DNA of 27,889 bases, from the NCBI GenBank assembly GCA_013203755.1, contig JABMPI010000776.1, forward strand, positions 1 through 27,889, given 5' to 3'. Positions within the stretch are counted from its first letter, which is position 1. Every line of letters begins with the position of its first letter. A program made the translations under genes and the position numbers. The stretch comes from Bacteroidota bacterium. GTDB taxonomy: Bacteria; Bacteroidota; Bacteroidia; Bacteroidales; Prolixibacteraceae. Below the pieces are notes generated by a model. It did no database searches. It was not told the DNA's origin and saw nothing but the letters and a program-made list of their open reading frames with translations. Positions 15,856 through 25,297 of the stretch are shown piece after piece.

Positions 15856-18800
15856 ATGAATAAAACGAACATTCTTTTTCTATTTTTTGTATCGATTCTG
15901 TTTGCTTGTCATAATGATAAGGAAGATAGCGTTACGGAAAATACCCTGTTTGAGCTAGTTTCTGCTAAAGAAAGTGGAATTGATTTTACCAACAAAATTG
16001 AAAACGAAAAGAATTTTAACATTTTCACCTATCGTAATTTTTATAATGGTGGGGCTGTTGGAATTGCTGATATTAATAACGATGGATTAGCTGACGTTTA
16101 TCTGACTTCAAATAAAGAAAAAAACAAACTTTTCTTAAACCAGGGAAACTTTACTTTTAAAGACATAACAGAAGAAGCCGGTGTTGGAGGAAATCATTCA
16201 TGGTCTACAGGAATTGCAATGGTAGATATTAATGCCGATGGATTACTCGATATTTATGTTTGTAATGCAGGAAATGTAAAAGGCGATAATAATAAAAATG
16301 AACTGTTTATCAATAACGGAGATCTTACTTTTACTGAAAAGGCAGAAAAATACGGGCTTGCCGACAGTGGTTTTACCACGCACGCAGCTTTTTTCGATTA
16401 CGATACGGATGGAGATCTCGATGTATATATCCTGAATAGTAGTTTTATCCCGGCAAACAGTTTGGGATTTTCCAATAAACGCGATTTGAGAAGCGAAAAC
16501 TGGGATTTACCTGAGATGTTTCGTGGAGGTGGTGATAAACTGATGCGAAACGACAACGGGAAATTTGTAGATGTAAGCGAAGAAGCTGGCATTTACGGGA
16601 GTTTAATTGGCTTTGGCATGGGAGTAACTGTGGGCTACTTAAATCAGGATCTGCTCCCCGATATTTATATTTCAAACGATTTTTATGAACGCGATTATCT
16701 CTATATCAATCAGGGAAACGGAACTTTTAAAGAGAGTATAAAAGACTGGGTTTCACATTTAAGCATGTCGTCGATGGGTGCCGACATGGCCGACCTAAAC
16801 AACGATGGATTGTCTGAAATCTTTGTTACCGATATGCTTCCTGAAGGGGATGAACGGTTGAAAAATAACAGTGAATTTGAAAGTTACGATGTTTACAACC
16901 TCAAACAAAACCTCGATTTCTACCATCAATACATGCAAAACTCTTTGCAGTTAAATAATGGTAACAATACTTTTTCCGAAATTGCTTTTTATAGCGGAGT
17001 TGCACAAACCGACTGGAGCTGGAGTGCTTTACTTTTTGACATGGACAACGATGGATTCCGCGATATTTATGTTTCTAATGGAATTTTCCATGATTTAACA
17101 GACATGGATTTCATGGACTTTTTTGCCAATGAAATTGTACAGGAAATGACACTTACCGGTAAAAAAGAAGAGCTGGAGAATATAATCGACAGGATGCCAA
17201 GTACACCTATTCCAAATTACGCCTTTAAAAACAATGGCGATTTAACATTCTCGGATAAAGTTAAAGAGTGGGGACTGGATATTCCCAGTTTTTCAAATGG
17301 TTCAGCATACGGCGATCTGGATAACGATGGTGACCTCGATTTGGTTATAAACAATGTAAATCAGCCTTGTTTTGTAATCAAAAATAGAAGCAGTGAGTAT
17401 AAACTAAACAACTTTTTAAGAGTTGATTTAAAAGGGGAAGCGCCAAATACATTTGGAATTGGCGCTACAGTATTAGTTTATTTCAACAATCAAACACATA
17501 AGCAGGAACAATTTCCAACAAGAGGATTTCAGTCGTCAGTTGACTATATCCTTCAATTTGGAATGGGAGATGCTGAAAAAGCCGACTCGGTTGTGGTACT
17601 TTGGCCAAATGGAAAAAAACAGCGGATTGAAAATGCACAGGCTGGACAAACATTGATTTTAAACATTAAAAATGCAGAAAGTAATTATCGTAAATCCTCA
17701 ATAAAAGCAAATCAAAAAAACTTTTTTGAAAAAGCAGATTTCCCATTTAACAAACATGAAGAAAATTTCTACGTCGATTTTGATTATGAAGGACTAATTC
17801 CTTGTATGTCTTCGCATGAAGGACCAGTTATAAAAATAGCAGACATAAACGGAGACAAATTGGACGATGTTTTTATTGGTGGTGCAACTGGTCAATCGGC
17901 TCAGCTTTGGGTTCAAAATCAAACCGGAAATTTTTCCCAATTAAACAGCAACGACATAATTAAAGACAAAGATTTTGAAGATACAGCAGCAGGTTTTTTT
18001 GATGCTGACGGAGATGGAGACCTTGATTTATATGTAGGTTCAGGAGGAAATGACAAACCGGACAATGACGTTTTGCTTGCCGACAGGCTTTATATAAACG
18101 ATGGGAAAGGAACCTTTCATAAATCAACAAAACAAATTCCGGATATAAGATATAACACTTCGGTTGTTGAACCAAATGATTTTGATAACGACGGTGATCT
18201 GGATTTATTTGTTGGAAATTTAAGTGTTTCAAAAATATATGGCATTAATCCAAAACAGTATTTACTTGAAAACGATAGACAGGGTAATTTCTCTGATATT
18301 ACCGAAGCTAAAGCTTTGAAATTGATTGATTTGGGAATGGTTACAGACGCCATTTGGTACGATATTAACAATGACGATTCAAAGGAACTGATAATTGTTG
18401 GACAATGGATGTCGCCAAAAATATTTACCAGTAACGGTCGTGTTTTAAGTGAAATGAAAACCAACCTCGATTCACAAACCGGATGGTGGAATTCGGTAAA
18501 TGCAGCCGATTTAGACAACGATGGCGATGCAGACCTTATAGTTGGAAACCGGGGAAACAACACTTATTACAAAGTAGGTATGGATACACCAGCAAAAATG
18601 TTCATTAACGATTTTGACAACAACGGAGCTATTGAACAAATTCTCACACGAAATATTGGAGGAAAGGACAAACCCATTCCGTTAAAAAAGGAGTTAACCT
18701 CACAAATTGTTTCATTAAATAAAAAGAACCTCAATTTTACCGAATACTCAAAAAAATCAATCCATGAAATTTTCCCGGCAGCTATTCTTGAAAATTCAAT

Positions 18801-19176
18801 TATAAAAGAAATAAGAAATTTTGAAAGTATTGTTGCCTACCAGGAAACAGATGGAAACTTCTCGGTTAAAGCCTTACCTCAGAATGTACAGTTTTCATGT
18901 GTAAATAGAATAATAACAGAAGATATTAACCACGACGGATTTATTGATTTACTTTTAGGTGGAAACAATTTCGATTTTAAACCCCAGTTTGGAAGACTCG
19001 ATGCTGGGTTCTTTAACCTTGTTCAGGGAAGCCAAACCGGCTTTCATGAAACTGTAAATTCCGGAATAAATGGAAATGGAGTAGTGCGAAGCCTGAACGA
19101 AATAAATATCAAAAATCAGAAACACCTAATCATTGGAATCAACAATGAAAAAGCACAAGTATATAAATTCAAATAG
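15856..19176 (+). CDS. CRTAC1-family FG-GAP/ASPIC-UnbV lipoprotein (14 propeller repeats)
   Basis: 1106-residue exported protein with lipobox LFAC (Cys18). The acidic residues after it (HNDKED) resemble the surface-export signal of Bacteroidota lipoproteins. Calcium-binding FG-GAP/VCBS loops of the DxNxDGxxD type occur seven times before an ASPIC/UnbV domain (about 532-600) and seven times after it, ending near residue 1035. This arrangement suggests two seven-bladed beta-propellers joined by ASPIC. Such proteins are surface or periplasmic binding/scaffold proteins of unsettled function. It overlaps the following truncated copy by 32 bases and is probably co-transcribed with the haloperoxidase-like gene. 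SusD or TonB partners are not present. Confidence 0.88.
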   Translation: MNKTNILFLFFVSILFACHNDKEDSVTENTLFELVSAKESGIDFTNKIENEKNFNIFTYRNFYNGGAVGIADINNDGLADVYLTSNKEKNKLFLNQGNFTFKDITEEAGVGGNHSWSTGIAMVDINADGLLDIYVCNAGNVKGDNNKNELFINNGDLTFTEKAEKYGLADSGFTTHAAFFDYDTDGDLDVYILNSSFIPANSLGFSNKRDLRSENWDLPEMFRGGGDKLMRNDNGKFVDVSEEAGIYGSLIGFGMGVTVGYLNQDLLPDIYISNDFYERDYLYINQGNGTFKESIKDWVSHLSMSSMGADMADLNNDGLSEIFVTDMLPEGDERLKNNSEFESYDVYNLKQNLDFYHQYMQNSLQLNNGNNTFSEIAFYSGVAQTDWSWSALLFDMDNDGFRDIYVSNGIFHDLTDMDFMDFFANEIVQEMTLTGKKEELENIIDRMPSTPIPNYAFKNNGDLTFSDKVKEWGLDIPSFSNGSAYGDLDNDGDLDLVINNVNQPCFVIKNRSSEYKLNNFLRVDLKGEAPNTFGIGATVLVYFNNQTHKQEQFPTRGFQSSVDYILQFGMGDAEKADSVVVLWPNGKKQRIENAQAGQTLILNIKNAESNYRKSSIKANQKNFFEKADFPFNKHEENFYVDFDYEGLIPCMSSHEGPVIKIADINGDKLDDVFIGGATGQSAQLWVQNQTGNFSQLNSNDIIKDKDFEDTAAGFFDADGDGDLDLYVGSGGNDKPDNDVLLADRLYINDGKGTFHKSTKQIPDIRYNTSVVEPNDFDNDGDLDLFVGNLSVSKIYGINPKQYLLENDRQGNFSDITEAKALKLIDLGMVTDAIWYDINNDDSKELIIVGQWMSPKIFTSNGRVLSEMKTNLDSQTGWWNSVNAADLDNDGDADLIVGNRGNNTYYKVGMDTPAKMFINDFDNNGAIEQILTRNIGGKDKPIPLKKELTSQIVSLNKKNLNFTEYSKKSIHEIFPAAILENSIIKEIRNFESIVAYQETDGNFSVKALPQNVQFSCVNRIITEDINHDGFIDLLLGGNNFDFKPQFGRLDAGFFNLVQGSQTGFHETVNSGINGNGVVRSLNEINIKNQKHLIIGINNEKAQVYKFK

Positions 19177-19678
19177 AAATTCTTTGTTGCTTTTTATCCT
19201 TGCAATTCTGGTTGGATGTAATAATAAAAAACAGCTATTCGATTTTATTCCTTCAAAAGCTTCGGGCATAAACTTTATAAACCGTGTTGAAGATACGAAA
19301 GATGCCAATATTCTCGATTACCCCAACTTCTATAAAAGAGGCGGTGTTTCTGTTGGAGATATAATTAACAACTTGCTGTCCGACTTGTTGTCTGTGGGCA
19401 ACTTGAAAAAAAACGCATTGTACATTAACCGGGATTACATACAGTTTGAAGACATTACTAAACAGTCAGGAGTTGGAGGAAATTCTGACTGGACTACGGT
19501 TTCGGTTATGGTTGATCTAAATAGCGACGGATTGCTGGACATTTATGTACAGGCTGTGGTTGGCATTTCAGGCTTCGAGGACAACGAACTTTGTATCAAT
19601 CAGGGAAACCGCACATTTGCAGTACCAAACAACTGCAAACTAATCTGGAATAAACTAACAAAAATTAAAACGCAATAA
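19145..19678 (+). pseudogene. Truncated, degenerate copy of the propeller lipoprotein
   Basis: 177-residue ORF resembling the first about 160 residues of the preceding 1106-residue protein: lipobox LVGC (Cys25), FIPSKASGINFINRVE, FEDITKQSGVGGNSDWT and DLNSDGLLDIYV all have counterparts there in the same order. The first calcium loop, DINNDGLAD in the full copy, has become DIINNLLSD and has lost its ligands. The protein ends right after the second repeat. Its start lies 32 bases inside the preceding gene, and its stop TAA shares a base with the next ATG. It looks like a duplication relic kept in frame, although a short secreted product cannot be excluded. Confidence 0.7.
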
Positions 19679-21012
19679 TGATGAGATTAAGCCATTTTTT
19701 AATAACTTTTTTTGCAATACTGTTGTTTACATCATGCAATAAAAATAAGGGACTTATACAAATTGACGCATTGAACTTTCATCAGTCGGTTGACAAACTT
19801 ACTGAAATAATGGTGCACGATATTTTTTCGCCACCGGTTGCATCGCGTATTTATGCATACCCAATACTGACTGCTTACGAAATTTTGCAACAAGGTGATG
19901 AAAAATTTATATCACTAAATGGCCAGATAAATGATTTTCCGGAAGTTTCGGTTTATCCGGAGAATGAAAATGTAAACCTTGAAGTTGCTGCTTTGGTTGG
20001 TTTTATTGATGTTGGAAGAAGATTAATTTTTTCGGAAGAAATGATGGAAATATACAGCGACAGTTTATATGCCATTTGGAAATCAACCAATCCTGAAGTT
20101 TTTGAAATTTCACGTGATTACGGTTTAAAAGTGGCCGCGGAAATTGTTGACTGGATAAATCAGGATATGTACAGGGAAACCCGCACAATGCCAAAATTTT
20201 CGGTAAACTTAGATGAAGTGGGCCGCTGGCAACCTACTCCACCCGATTACATGGATGGAATTGAACCACACTGGGAAAACATCCGTACTTTTACACTTGA
20301 CTCAGCTTCACAATTTAAACCCATTCCACATCCCGAATTCTCGTTGGAAAAAGGCTCTGACTTTTATGACGAATTGATGGAGGTTTACAACGTTGGGTTA
20401 CATGAACACACGGTGGGCGACAGTGCCGAAGAAGTTATTGTTGCTAAATTCTGGGATTGTAATCCATATGTTTCGGTACACCGGGGACATATGATGTTTG
20501 CCCTTAAAAAAATTACACCTGGAGCACACTGGATTGGAATTTGTAAAATCGCCTGCAAAAAAAACAATCTGAATTTAATGGAAACCCTTGCCACTAATGT
20601 ATATACATCAGTGGCCATTTTCGATGCATTTATCAGCTGCTGGGACGAAAAATACCGTAGTATGCTAATTCGCCCGGAAACACTAATCAATAAATATATC
20701 GACGAAAAATGGGAGCCTATTCTTCAAACACCACCCTTTCCCGAATATACTTCCGGGCACTCGGTAGTTTCGGGTGCTGCATCGGTTGCACTAACTCATT
20801 ATTTAGGTGAAAATTTTGCATTCAACGACGATACCGAAGCACCTTACGGTTTGCCCATTCGCCATTTCGATTCTTTTTATGAGGCTTCAAAAGAAGCTGC
20901 CATTAGCAGAATGTATGGCGGTATTCATTACCGTGCTGCAATAGAAAACGGACTAGAGCAAGGATTAGAAATAGGTAAATATGTTTGTAATAAATTAAAA
21001 TTGGAAAAGTAA
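19678..21012 (+). CDS. Vanadium-dependent haloperoxidase-like / PAP2 superfamily lipoprotein
   Basis: 444-residue lipoprotein (lipobox LFTSC, Cys20). The vanadate/phosphate-binding residues of vanadium chloroperoxidase all have counterparts with matching spacing: K325 and R332 (seven apart), S359-G360-H361 in YTSGHS, and R411 to H417 (six apart) in RMYGGIHY. H417 would be the vanadate-bound His and H361 the acid-base His. This PAP2-type site can belong to haloperoxidases or acid phosphatases. The length and KxxxxxxR/SGHS/RxxxxxH spacing favour the haloperoxidase-like group, which in my experience often accompanies CRTAC1-type genes in Bacteroidota. The ATG is coupled by one base to the upstream ORF. 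The substrate is unknown. Confidence 0.87.
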   Translation: MMRLSHFLITFFAILLFTSCNKNKGLIQIDALNFHQSVDKLTEIMVHDIFSPPVASRIYAYPILTAYEILQQGDEKFISLNGQINDFPEVSVYPENENVNLEVAALVGFIDVGRRLIFSEEMMEIYSDSLYAIWKSTNPEVFEISRDYGLKVAAEIVDWINQDMYRETRTMPKFSVNLDEVGRWQPTPPDYMDGIEPHWENIRTFTLDSASQFKPIPHPEFSLEKGSDFYDELMEVYNVGLHEHTVGDSAEEVIVAKFWDCNPYVSVHRGHMMFALKKITPGAHWIGICKIACKKNNLNLMETLATNVYTSVAIFDAFISCWDEKYRSMLIRPETLINKYIDEKWEPILQTPPFPEYTSGHSVVSGAASVALTHYLGENFAFNDDTEAPYGLPIRHFDSFYEASKEAAISRMYGGIHYRAAIENGLEQGLEIGKYVCNKLKLEK

Positions 21013-21014
21013 AA

Positions 21015-21264
21015 ATGAGGCGTAAATCTCGATTGTTTCCAATTATTGGTTTTTGGTATTTTTGCAGTTTGGTATTTGTTTATAAAATCATGGGATTATC
21101 AGTTGTATTTCACAAAAAACACGGTTAGGGGCAAAGCATCCGGAATGATGAACTATGTAATAGAATTAAACCAGTTTGTAAAAGACAATAATTTAGGGCT
21201 AAGCGGCAATCCAAATGATTTGAAGACTAACTTTGTTCATTCTCATTCAATAAAATTTGGCTAA
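21015..21264 (+). pseudogene. N-terminal remnant of a small membrane-anchored protein (frameshifted)
   Basis: An ATG at 21015 encodes MRRKSRLFPIIG. A frameshift near 21047 then restores a membrane-helix reading, FGIFAVWYLFIKSWDYQLYF, continuing TKNTVRGKASGMMNYVIEL to a stop at 21264. The pattern of a basic start, one helix, then FIKxWDYQLxF and TxxG resembles the N-terminus of membrane-anchored SRPBCC-like proteins in Bacteroidota, which are much longer. This match is from memory and not certain. It sits at the convergence of the two propeller gene blocks. Confidence 0.4.
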
Positions 21265-21272
21265 CCACAAAA

Positions 21273-22226
21273 TCATATACCTGAATCGCAGTTACAAATT
21301 ACTTTTTCATTTATGTATTGATTAAGGTTCATAGAAATTAACCTTTTTGTCCTTTGATCTATACATTTTTTACATTGAGAAAACAAACCAATATCCCAAA
21401 CATCTGCAAAAACACGACCGGCTTTTAAACCAATTCCATATTCCAAAACTATTTCCAACGATTTAATATCCGGTATTTTAAAATCACCTTTCTCCATTAA
21501 AATATCCATAGCTCCGTTCCCTGCTCTTACAGGAATAACAATACAACACTCTACTCCTGCTTTAAAAGCATAATCAATGGACATTTTTGCCCATTCAATA
21601 CCTTCCTCTTCCAACATAAACGGAGGTCGCAGCAAAATAAATGCCCTTGAACGGATTCCGTTTTGATTAAGATATTCCACTGCATTTCTGAAATCGTGAA
21701 GTGTCATTCGCTTATTCAATTTCCTGAGAATTTCAGGATGCACTGTTTCAAGCCCAATTGCAACCTCCAGTTTGGGAATAAGCATATCCCTGAAACGAAG
21801 GCATTTTTCGTTGATTCGTTTTACATGACTTTCAATAATTACCGTTTCAAAATTTCTTCAAAGCGAAGCTATTTTTTGATAATCTTCTTCGGGAATAGAA
21901 CCTTCATCAAAAAAGCTACCGCTGTTATATAATTTCAACTGTTTTGCCGAAGGAAGTTGTTTCAATGCCCATTCAATCTGTGCAGGAATCGCTCCGGCCG
22001 GAACAGGAACATCTGTTGTATTTTTCCACAAATCGCACATCAGACAATGATATGGACATTCCAGATTTGTCAGAAAGATAGTTGCGGTGTCAACAATTTC
22101 ACCCGTAGCGGTACGCTCCTTTTCTACTTGCCATGCATATGGTTTTCTCCAGTCAACAGGATTTTTCCTGCCACGGTTTGCCAGAATCCAACTATCGTTA
22201 ATTATATAATCCGAATTCTCATTCAT
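21273..22226 (-). pseudogene. Radical SAM enzyme interrupted by an in-frame TGA
   Basis: Read through, this is a 317-codon radical SAM protein. The chosen ATG at 22226 overlaps the end of the upstream AsnB-like gene by eight bases. The iron-sulfur motif CPYHCLMC gives C57-x3-C61-x2-C64. VAIGLETVHPE, LNKRMTLHDF, FILLRPPF, VIPVRAGNGAMD and GRVFADVWDI follow, with a Cys-rich end (CKKC, CNC) that may bind a second cluster. The family resembles the RaSEA/Elp3-like group, and the substrate is unknown. Codon 123 (21858-21860) is TGA, in the same frame as both halves (KIASL*RNFETVIIES), so it is a nonsense mutation and not a frameshift. Unless read through, no active enzyme is made. Confidence 0.82.
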
Positions 22227-23547
22227 ATTTTGAAAGGAACTCTCTTCTGTATGGCTTTTCACCTTCTGGGAAATGGCTGGTAAAGGCTTTAGGCGATGCA
22301 GCACCATGTTGAAAACGGCGTTTTTCAAACACTGGCATCTCTATACCAGTTACAGCTTTTACTCCGCTGGATACAATTTGTCCTTTCAAATCATACAATT
22401 TCTGATGGTCCCAATCGGTCATTTTAATAAAGGGAATTCCTTCGGAAATTTCTATTACATTGGGCAAAGTATATGGGCTATATCCTTCGAAATTCAATAA
22501 ATCACCCGGAGAAAAAGTACGCATATAACCACGACTTAAACCTCCAGAATAGGTTAATGAATGTTTAATTGATTCAACTCCCCAACCTTCGTGATATAAC
22601 ATCAGGTTATTCAGTACACTGCGAATGGTTAATTCAGGATTTTCTTCAATTGGATAATCCTTCAGATTTTCATCTCCACCATCGCCGTCAATCATGTATT
22701 TCCAATCCGGATAGCGTAATCTGATCGCCTTCAACAGGGCTAAATTCATGGTAGCCGCCTGGATATCAAGTGGCTTATAATCTTCAACTACATTTACTGC
22801 ATCTTTCCAGTTTAAGTCAGAATATTTCAGTTCAACAGGTTCGAGGAATATTTCCAGATTCAGGGCTTCAAGAAACTTCCTTGCCTGCATTAAATCGGCT
22901 CCGTCACCATCAACAGAAAGTGTAAAAGCTTTTAATCTCGAAGGGCTTTCTCCCAGTTCTTTCAGGGCATGGTAGGTAAGAATAAAAACCGAACCACTGT
23001 CAATTCCGGCTGAAAAAGTAATACCAATTGGTCCAGTTTTTGCCCTAAACTGAAGCCATTTTTTAATTTCGTTATAAACAGCGCCTATATATTCTGCTCC
23101 TATTTGCTCAGGATTACTTTTATTTAATTTATTCCTCAATGGTGCGAAAAATCTGCTGTAAACCGGGTTTGGATCAGGGCAACCCAGTAATTCAATTTTG
23201 GTAATGTAGTGAGCAGGTACCATTCTGCTATACGAAGGATGAAACTGATCATCCAAACCTTCCTTTTTTAAATAATCATAAATAATATCGATACGCTCGG
23301 CAATTACCAATTGCGGTCCAACGGCCCTTTTTGCTATAAAATAACGTAACGGACGACCAATAGATCTGGCCATTCGAATTGTTTTTTCTTCTACAGAAAC
23401 CATGGCAAACTGTCCATCAATTCCACGAACTGCTTCAACGTCACCAGACTTAACAATATTTACAGCTTCTTCATGAGTCATATTATAAATGACATTCTTT
23501 TCAGGATCGGTAAGATCCACTACCTTACTTACATATTGAAAATTCAT
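22219..23547 (-). CDS. Asparagine-synthetase-like ATP-pyrophosphatase enzyme lacking the glutaminase Cys
   Basis: 442 residues from the ATG at 23547; a TTG at 23583 is less likely. The N-terminal part (1-90) resembles a class II glutamine amidotransferase fold (GIDGQFAMV, GRPLRYF) but starts MNFQ with no Cys2, so glutamine hydrolysis is not expected. The synthetase domain has the PP-loop ITFSAGIDSGS (176-186, SAGIDS at 179-184) and DGDGGDE (287-293), where AsnB has its second ATP/Mg loop. It probably adenylates a carboxylate to form an amide or lactam, as beta-lactam synthetase-type relatives do, without using Gln as the nitrogen donor. It lies between the second propeller gene (85 bases upstream) and the radical SAM gene (8-base overlap). 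Confidence 0.8.
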   Translation of the reverse strand: MNFQYVSKVVDLTDPEKNVIYNMTHEEAVNIVKSGDVEAVRGIDGQFAMVSVEEKTIRMARSIGRPLRYFIAKRAVGPQLVIAERIDIIYDYLKKEGLDDQFHPSYSRMVPAHYITKIELLGCPDPNPVYSRFFAPLRNKLNKSNPEQIGAEYIGAVYNEIKKWLQFRAKTGPIGITFSAGIDSGSVFILTYHALKELGESPSRLKAFTLSVDGDGADLMQARKFLEALNLEIFLEPVELKYSDLNWKDAVNVVEDYKPLDIQAATMNLALLKAIRLRYPDWKYMIDGDGGDENLKDYPIEENPELTIRSVLNNLMLYHEGWGVESIKHSLTYSGGLSRGYMRTFSPGDLLNFEGYSPYTLPNVIEISEGIPFIKMTDWDHQKLYDLKGQIVSSGVKAVTGIEMPVFEKRRFQHGAASPKAFTSHFPEGEKPYRREFLSKYE

Positions 23548-23632
23548 TTTTTTGTTTTTATTTATGTTTATAATATTTTGCAAGTATTAATTTCACGATT
23601 AATTGTTTTTATACAAACGCCTTTAATTCATT

Positions 23633-25297
23633 TTATTTTGTAACAGATCCGCTACCCTGTACAATTGTGTGATATTTGTTTATTGAGATATTCTTATAGA
23701 TCTCCTTTTCTCCATCTGACCAGTTAATTTCTATCTGATCTACACTTTTTTGCTGTCCCAGTCCGATATGTATTCGTGGTTCACTATTCGAAAGATAGCC
23801 AGTTGTCCACTGATTAACGAAAACTCTTTTCTTTCCCCCGGTTGTTACCATCACTTTTGCACCAATTGCAGATGCCGGCCCTTTTTTGCCTTTCAGCATT
23901 AAGCCGAGCCAATGATTTTTATTTCCCCCATTATTTTGGAGAAGTGCCGGTGTTCCTACCAAATCAACATGAGAAATTATAACATCAAGGTTCCCGTCGT
24001 TGTTAAAATCCACAACAGCCAGTCCCCTTCCCGACCGTTTTGTGGAAAAATAGGAACAAAGTGATTTACCTACATCTTTAAAGTGCCCTTCTCCATCATT
24101 TTCAAGAAGTAAAGGGTATTGCAAAATAAGTTCTTCGCCATTTCCATTTGCCGAAACAATATCAAGATCACCATCATTGTCAAAATCAAAAAGTGCCGTT
24201 CCCCAGCTTCCTTTTCCTGAAAAAGCTCCAGCTACACCACTCGACTCTGTAACATCCTGAAATAAACCATTACCCATATTTTTGTACAGGGCACCATATT
24301 TCAGATCTCCTACCAGAATATCAATTAAACCATCACCATCGATATCACCAGGGGTGCCATGCATTGAACCAGTTGCAACTCCTCTACTATTGGCTGCTAT
24401 CCCACTTATCACACCTGCTTCATTATATACACCCTCATCATTTCTAAAAATATAATTCATTTGATGATCGTTGGCTTGATAAATATCCAGATCTCCATCA
24501 TCATCATAATCATAAACCGTTAATCCCATACATTTCGAATCGGGAAAAAACAACTTTTTCTCTTTTGTAACATCCACAAACTTTCCGTCGGGTTGTTGCT
24601 GATAAAGCATTGAAGCCTGGCCTTTATATTCAGAAGGATGCGGCATCATTCCCGGGGTTTGTGTTGAAATATATCCAGGATCGAAAGCCAGAAAGTTCCC
24701 GACCATTGCATCCAGTCGGCCATCAAGGTTATAATCCCAGAAAGACACGCCGATACTCCATTTGGTATATCCATTTAATTTTTCAGGACCTGTAAATCCT
24801 AACGACTCCGTTATATCAGAAAAAGTACCATCTCCATTATTATGATAAAAGATATTAGGTCCATAATTCAAAAGAAACAAATCCTGATAACCATCGTTAT
24901 CGAGGTCGATTGCACCTGCAGCCATACTCCAATAAAGAGCATCAATCCCAGCAGTTTCCGAAACTTCAGTAAAAGTTCCGTCACCATTGTTTTTATATAA
25001 TTTGTTGCGTGTGTCAGCAAATACCTTTCCTTCAGGGTCAGAAATTCCTTCAAGATAAGTTCCGTTCATCAGGTAAATGTCCATAAATCCGTCGTTGTTG
25101 TAATCAAATACCGTAATCCCCGAACCGCTGCTTTCCAGAATATTTTCGTAAGTAGTATCTCCAAAAGTATATTTAAAATCAATTCCGGCTATGCTGCTAA
25201 TTTCCGTGAATTTTTCGGTTTTCTTTTGCGCAACCAACAAACCTGGCAAACACATTAATAAAAAGCAATAAAGTATTATCTTAATTCTCTGTTTCAT
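23633..25297 (-). CDS. CRTAC1-family secreted FG-GAP/ASPIC-UnbV protein
   Basis: 554 residues from the ATG at 25297. The signal peptide is KIILYCFLLMCLPGLLVA, with probable cleavage before QKKT. There is no lipobox, so it is released into or beyond the periplasm. Seven FG-GAP/VCBS calcium loops (first DYNNDGFMD, last DFNNDGNLD) are followed by an ASPIC/UnbV domain near the C-terminus (GAKVMVTTGG, HIGLGQQKSVDQIEINWSDG), the CRTAC1 layout and a likely seven-bladed propeller. The start lies 17 bases inside the upstream propeller gene, so the two are translationally linked. It is unrelated in detail to the + strand lipoprotein but shares its domain order. Confidence 0.9.
   Translation of the reverse strand: MKQRIKIILYCFLLMCLPGLLVAQKKTEKFTEISSIAGIDFKYTFGDTTYENILESSGSGITVFDYNNDGFMDIYLMNGTYLEGISDPEGKVFADTRNKLYKNNGDGTFTEVSETAGIDALYWSMAAGAIDLDNDGYQDLFLLNYGPNIFYHNNGDGTFSDITESLGFTGPEKLNGYTKWSIGVSFWDYNLDGRLDAMVGNFLAFDPGYISTQTPGMMPHPSEYKGQASMLYQQQPDGKFVDVTKEKKLFFPDSKCMGLTVYDYDDDGDLDIYQANDHQMNYIFRNDEGVYNEAGVISGIAANSRGVATGSMHGTPGDIDGDGLIDILVGDLKYGALYKNMGNGLFQDVTESSGVAGAFSGKGSWGTALFDFDNDGDLDIVSANGNGEELILQYPLLLENDGEGHFKDVGKSLCSYFSTKRSGRGLAVVDFNNDGNLDVIISHVDLVGTPALLQNNGGNKNHWLGLMLKGKKGPASAIGAKVMVTTGGKKRVFVNQWTTGYLSNSEPRIHIGLGQQKSVDQIEINWSDGEKEIYKNISINKYHTIVQGSGSVTK

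Noticed and set aside
18117..18563. 148-residue open frame on the - strand
   Set aside because: It lies wholly inside the propeller lipoprotein gene, has no recognisable domain, and reflects the repeated codon pattern of the calcium loops.
21858..21860. TGA read as selenocysteine in the radical SAM protein
   Set aside because: No bacterial SECIS-like hairpin is evident just after the TGA, and the position is not a known catalytic site in this type of enzyme. A nonsense change is simpler.
21957..22283. 108-residue + strand open frame across the radical SAM/AsnB-like junction
   Set aside because: It is antisense to two well-supported coding regions and encodes no recognisable protein.
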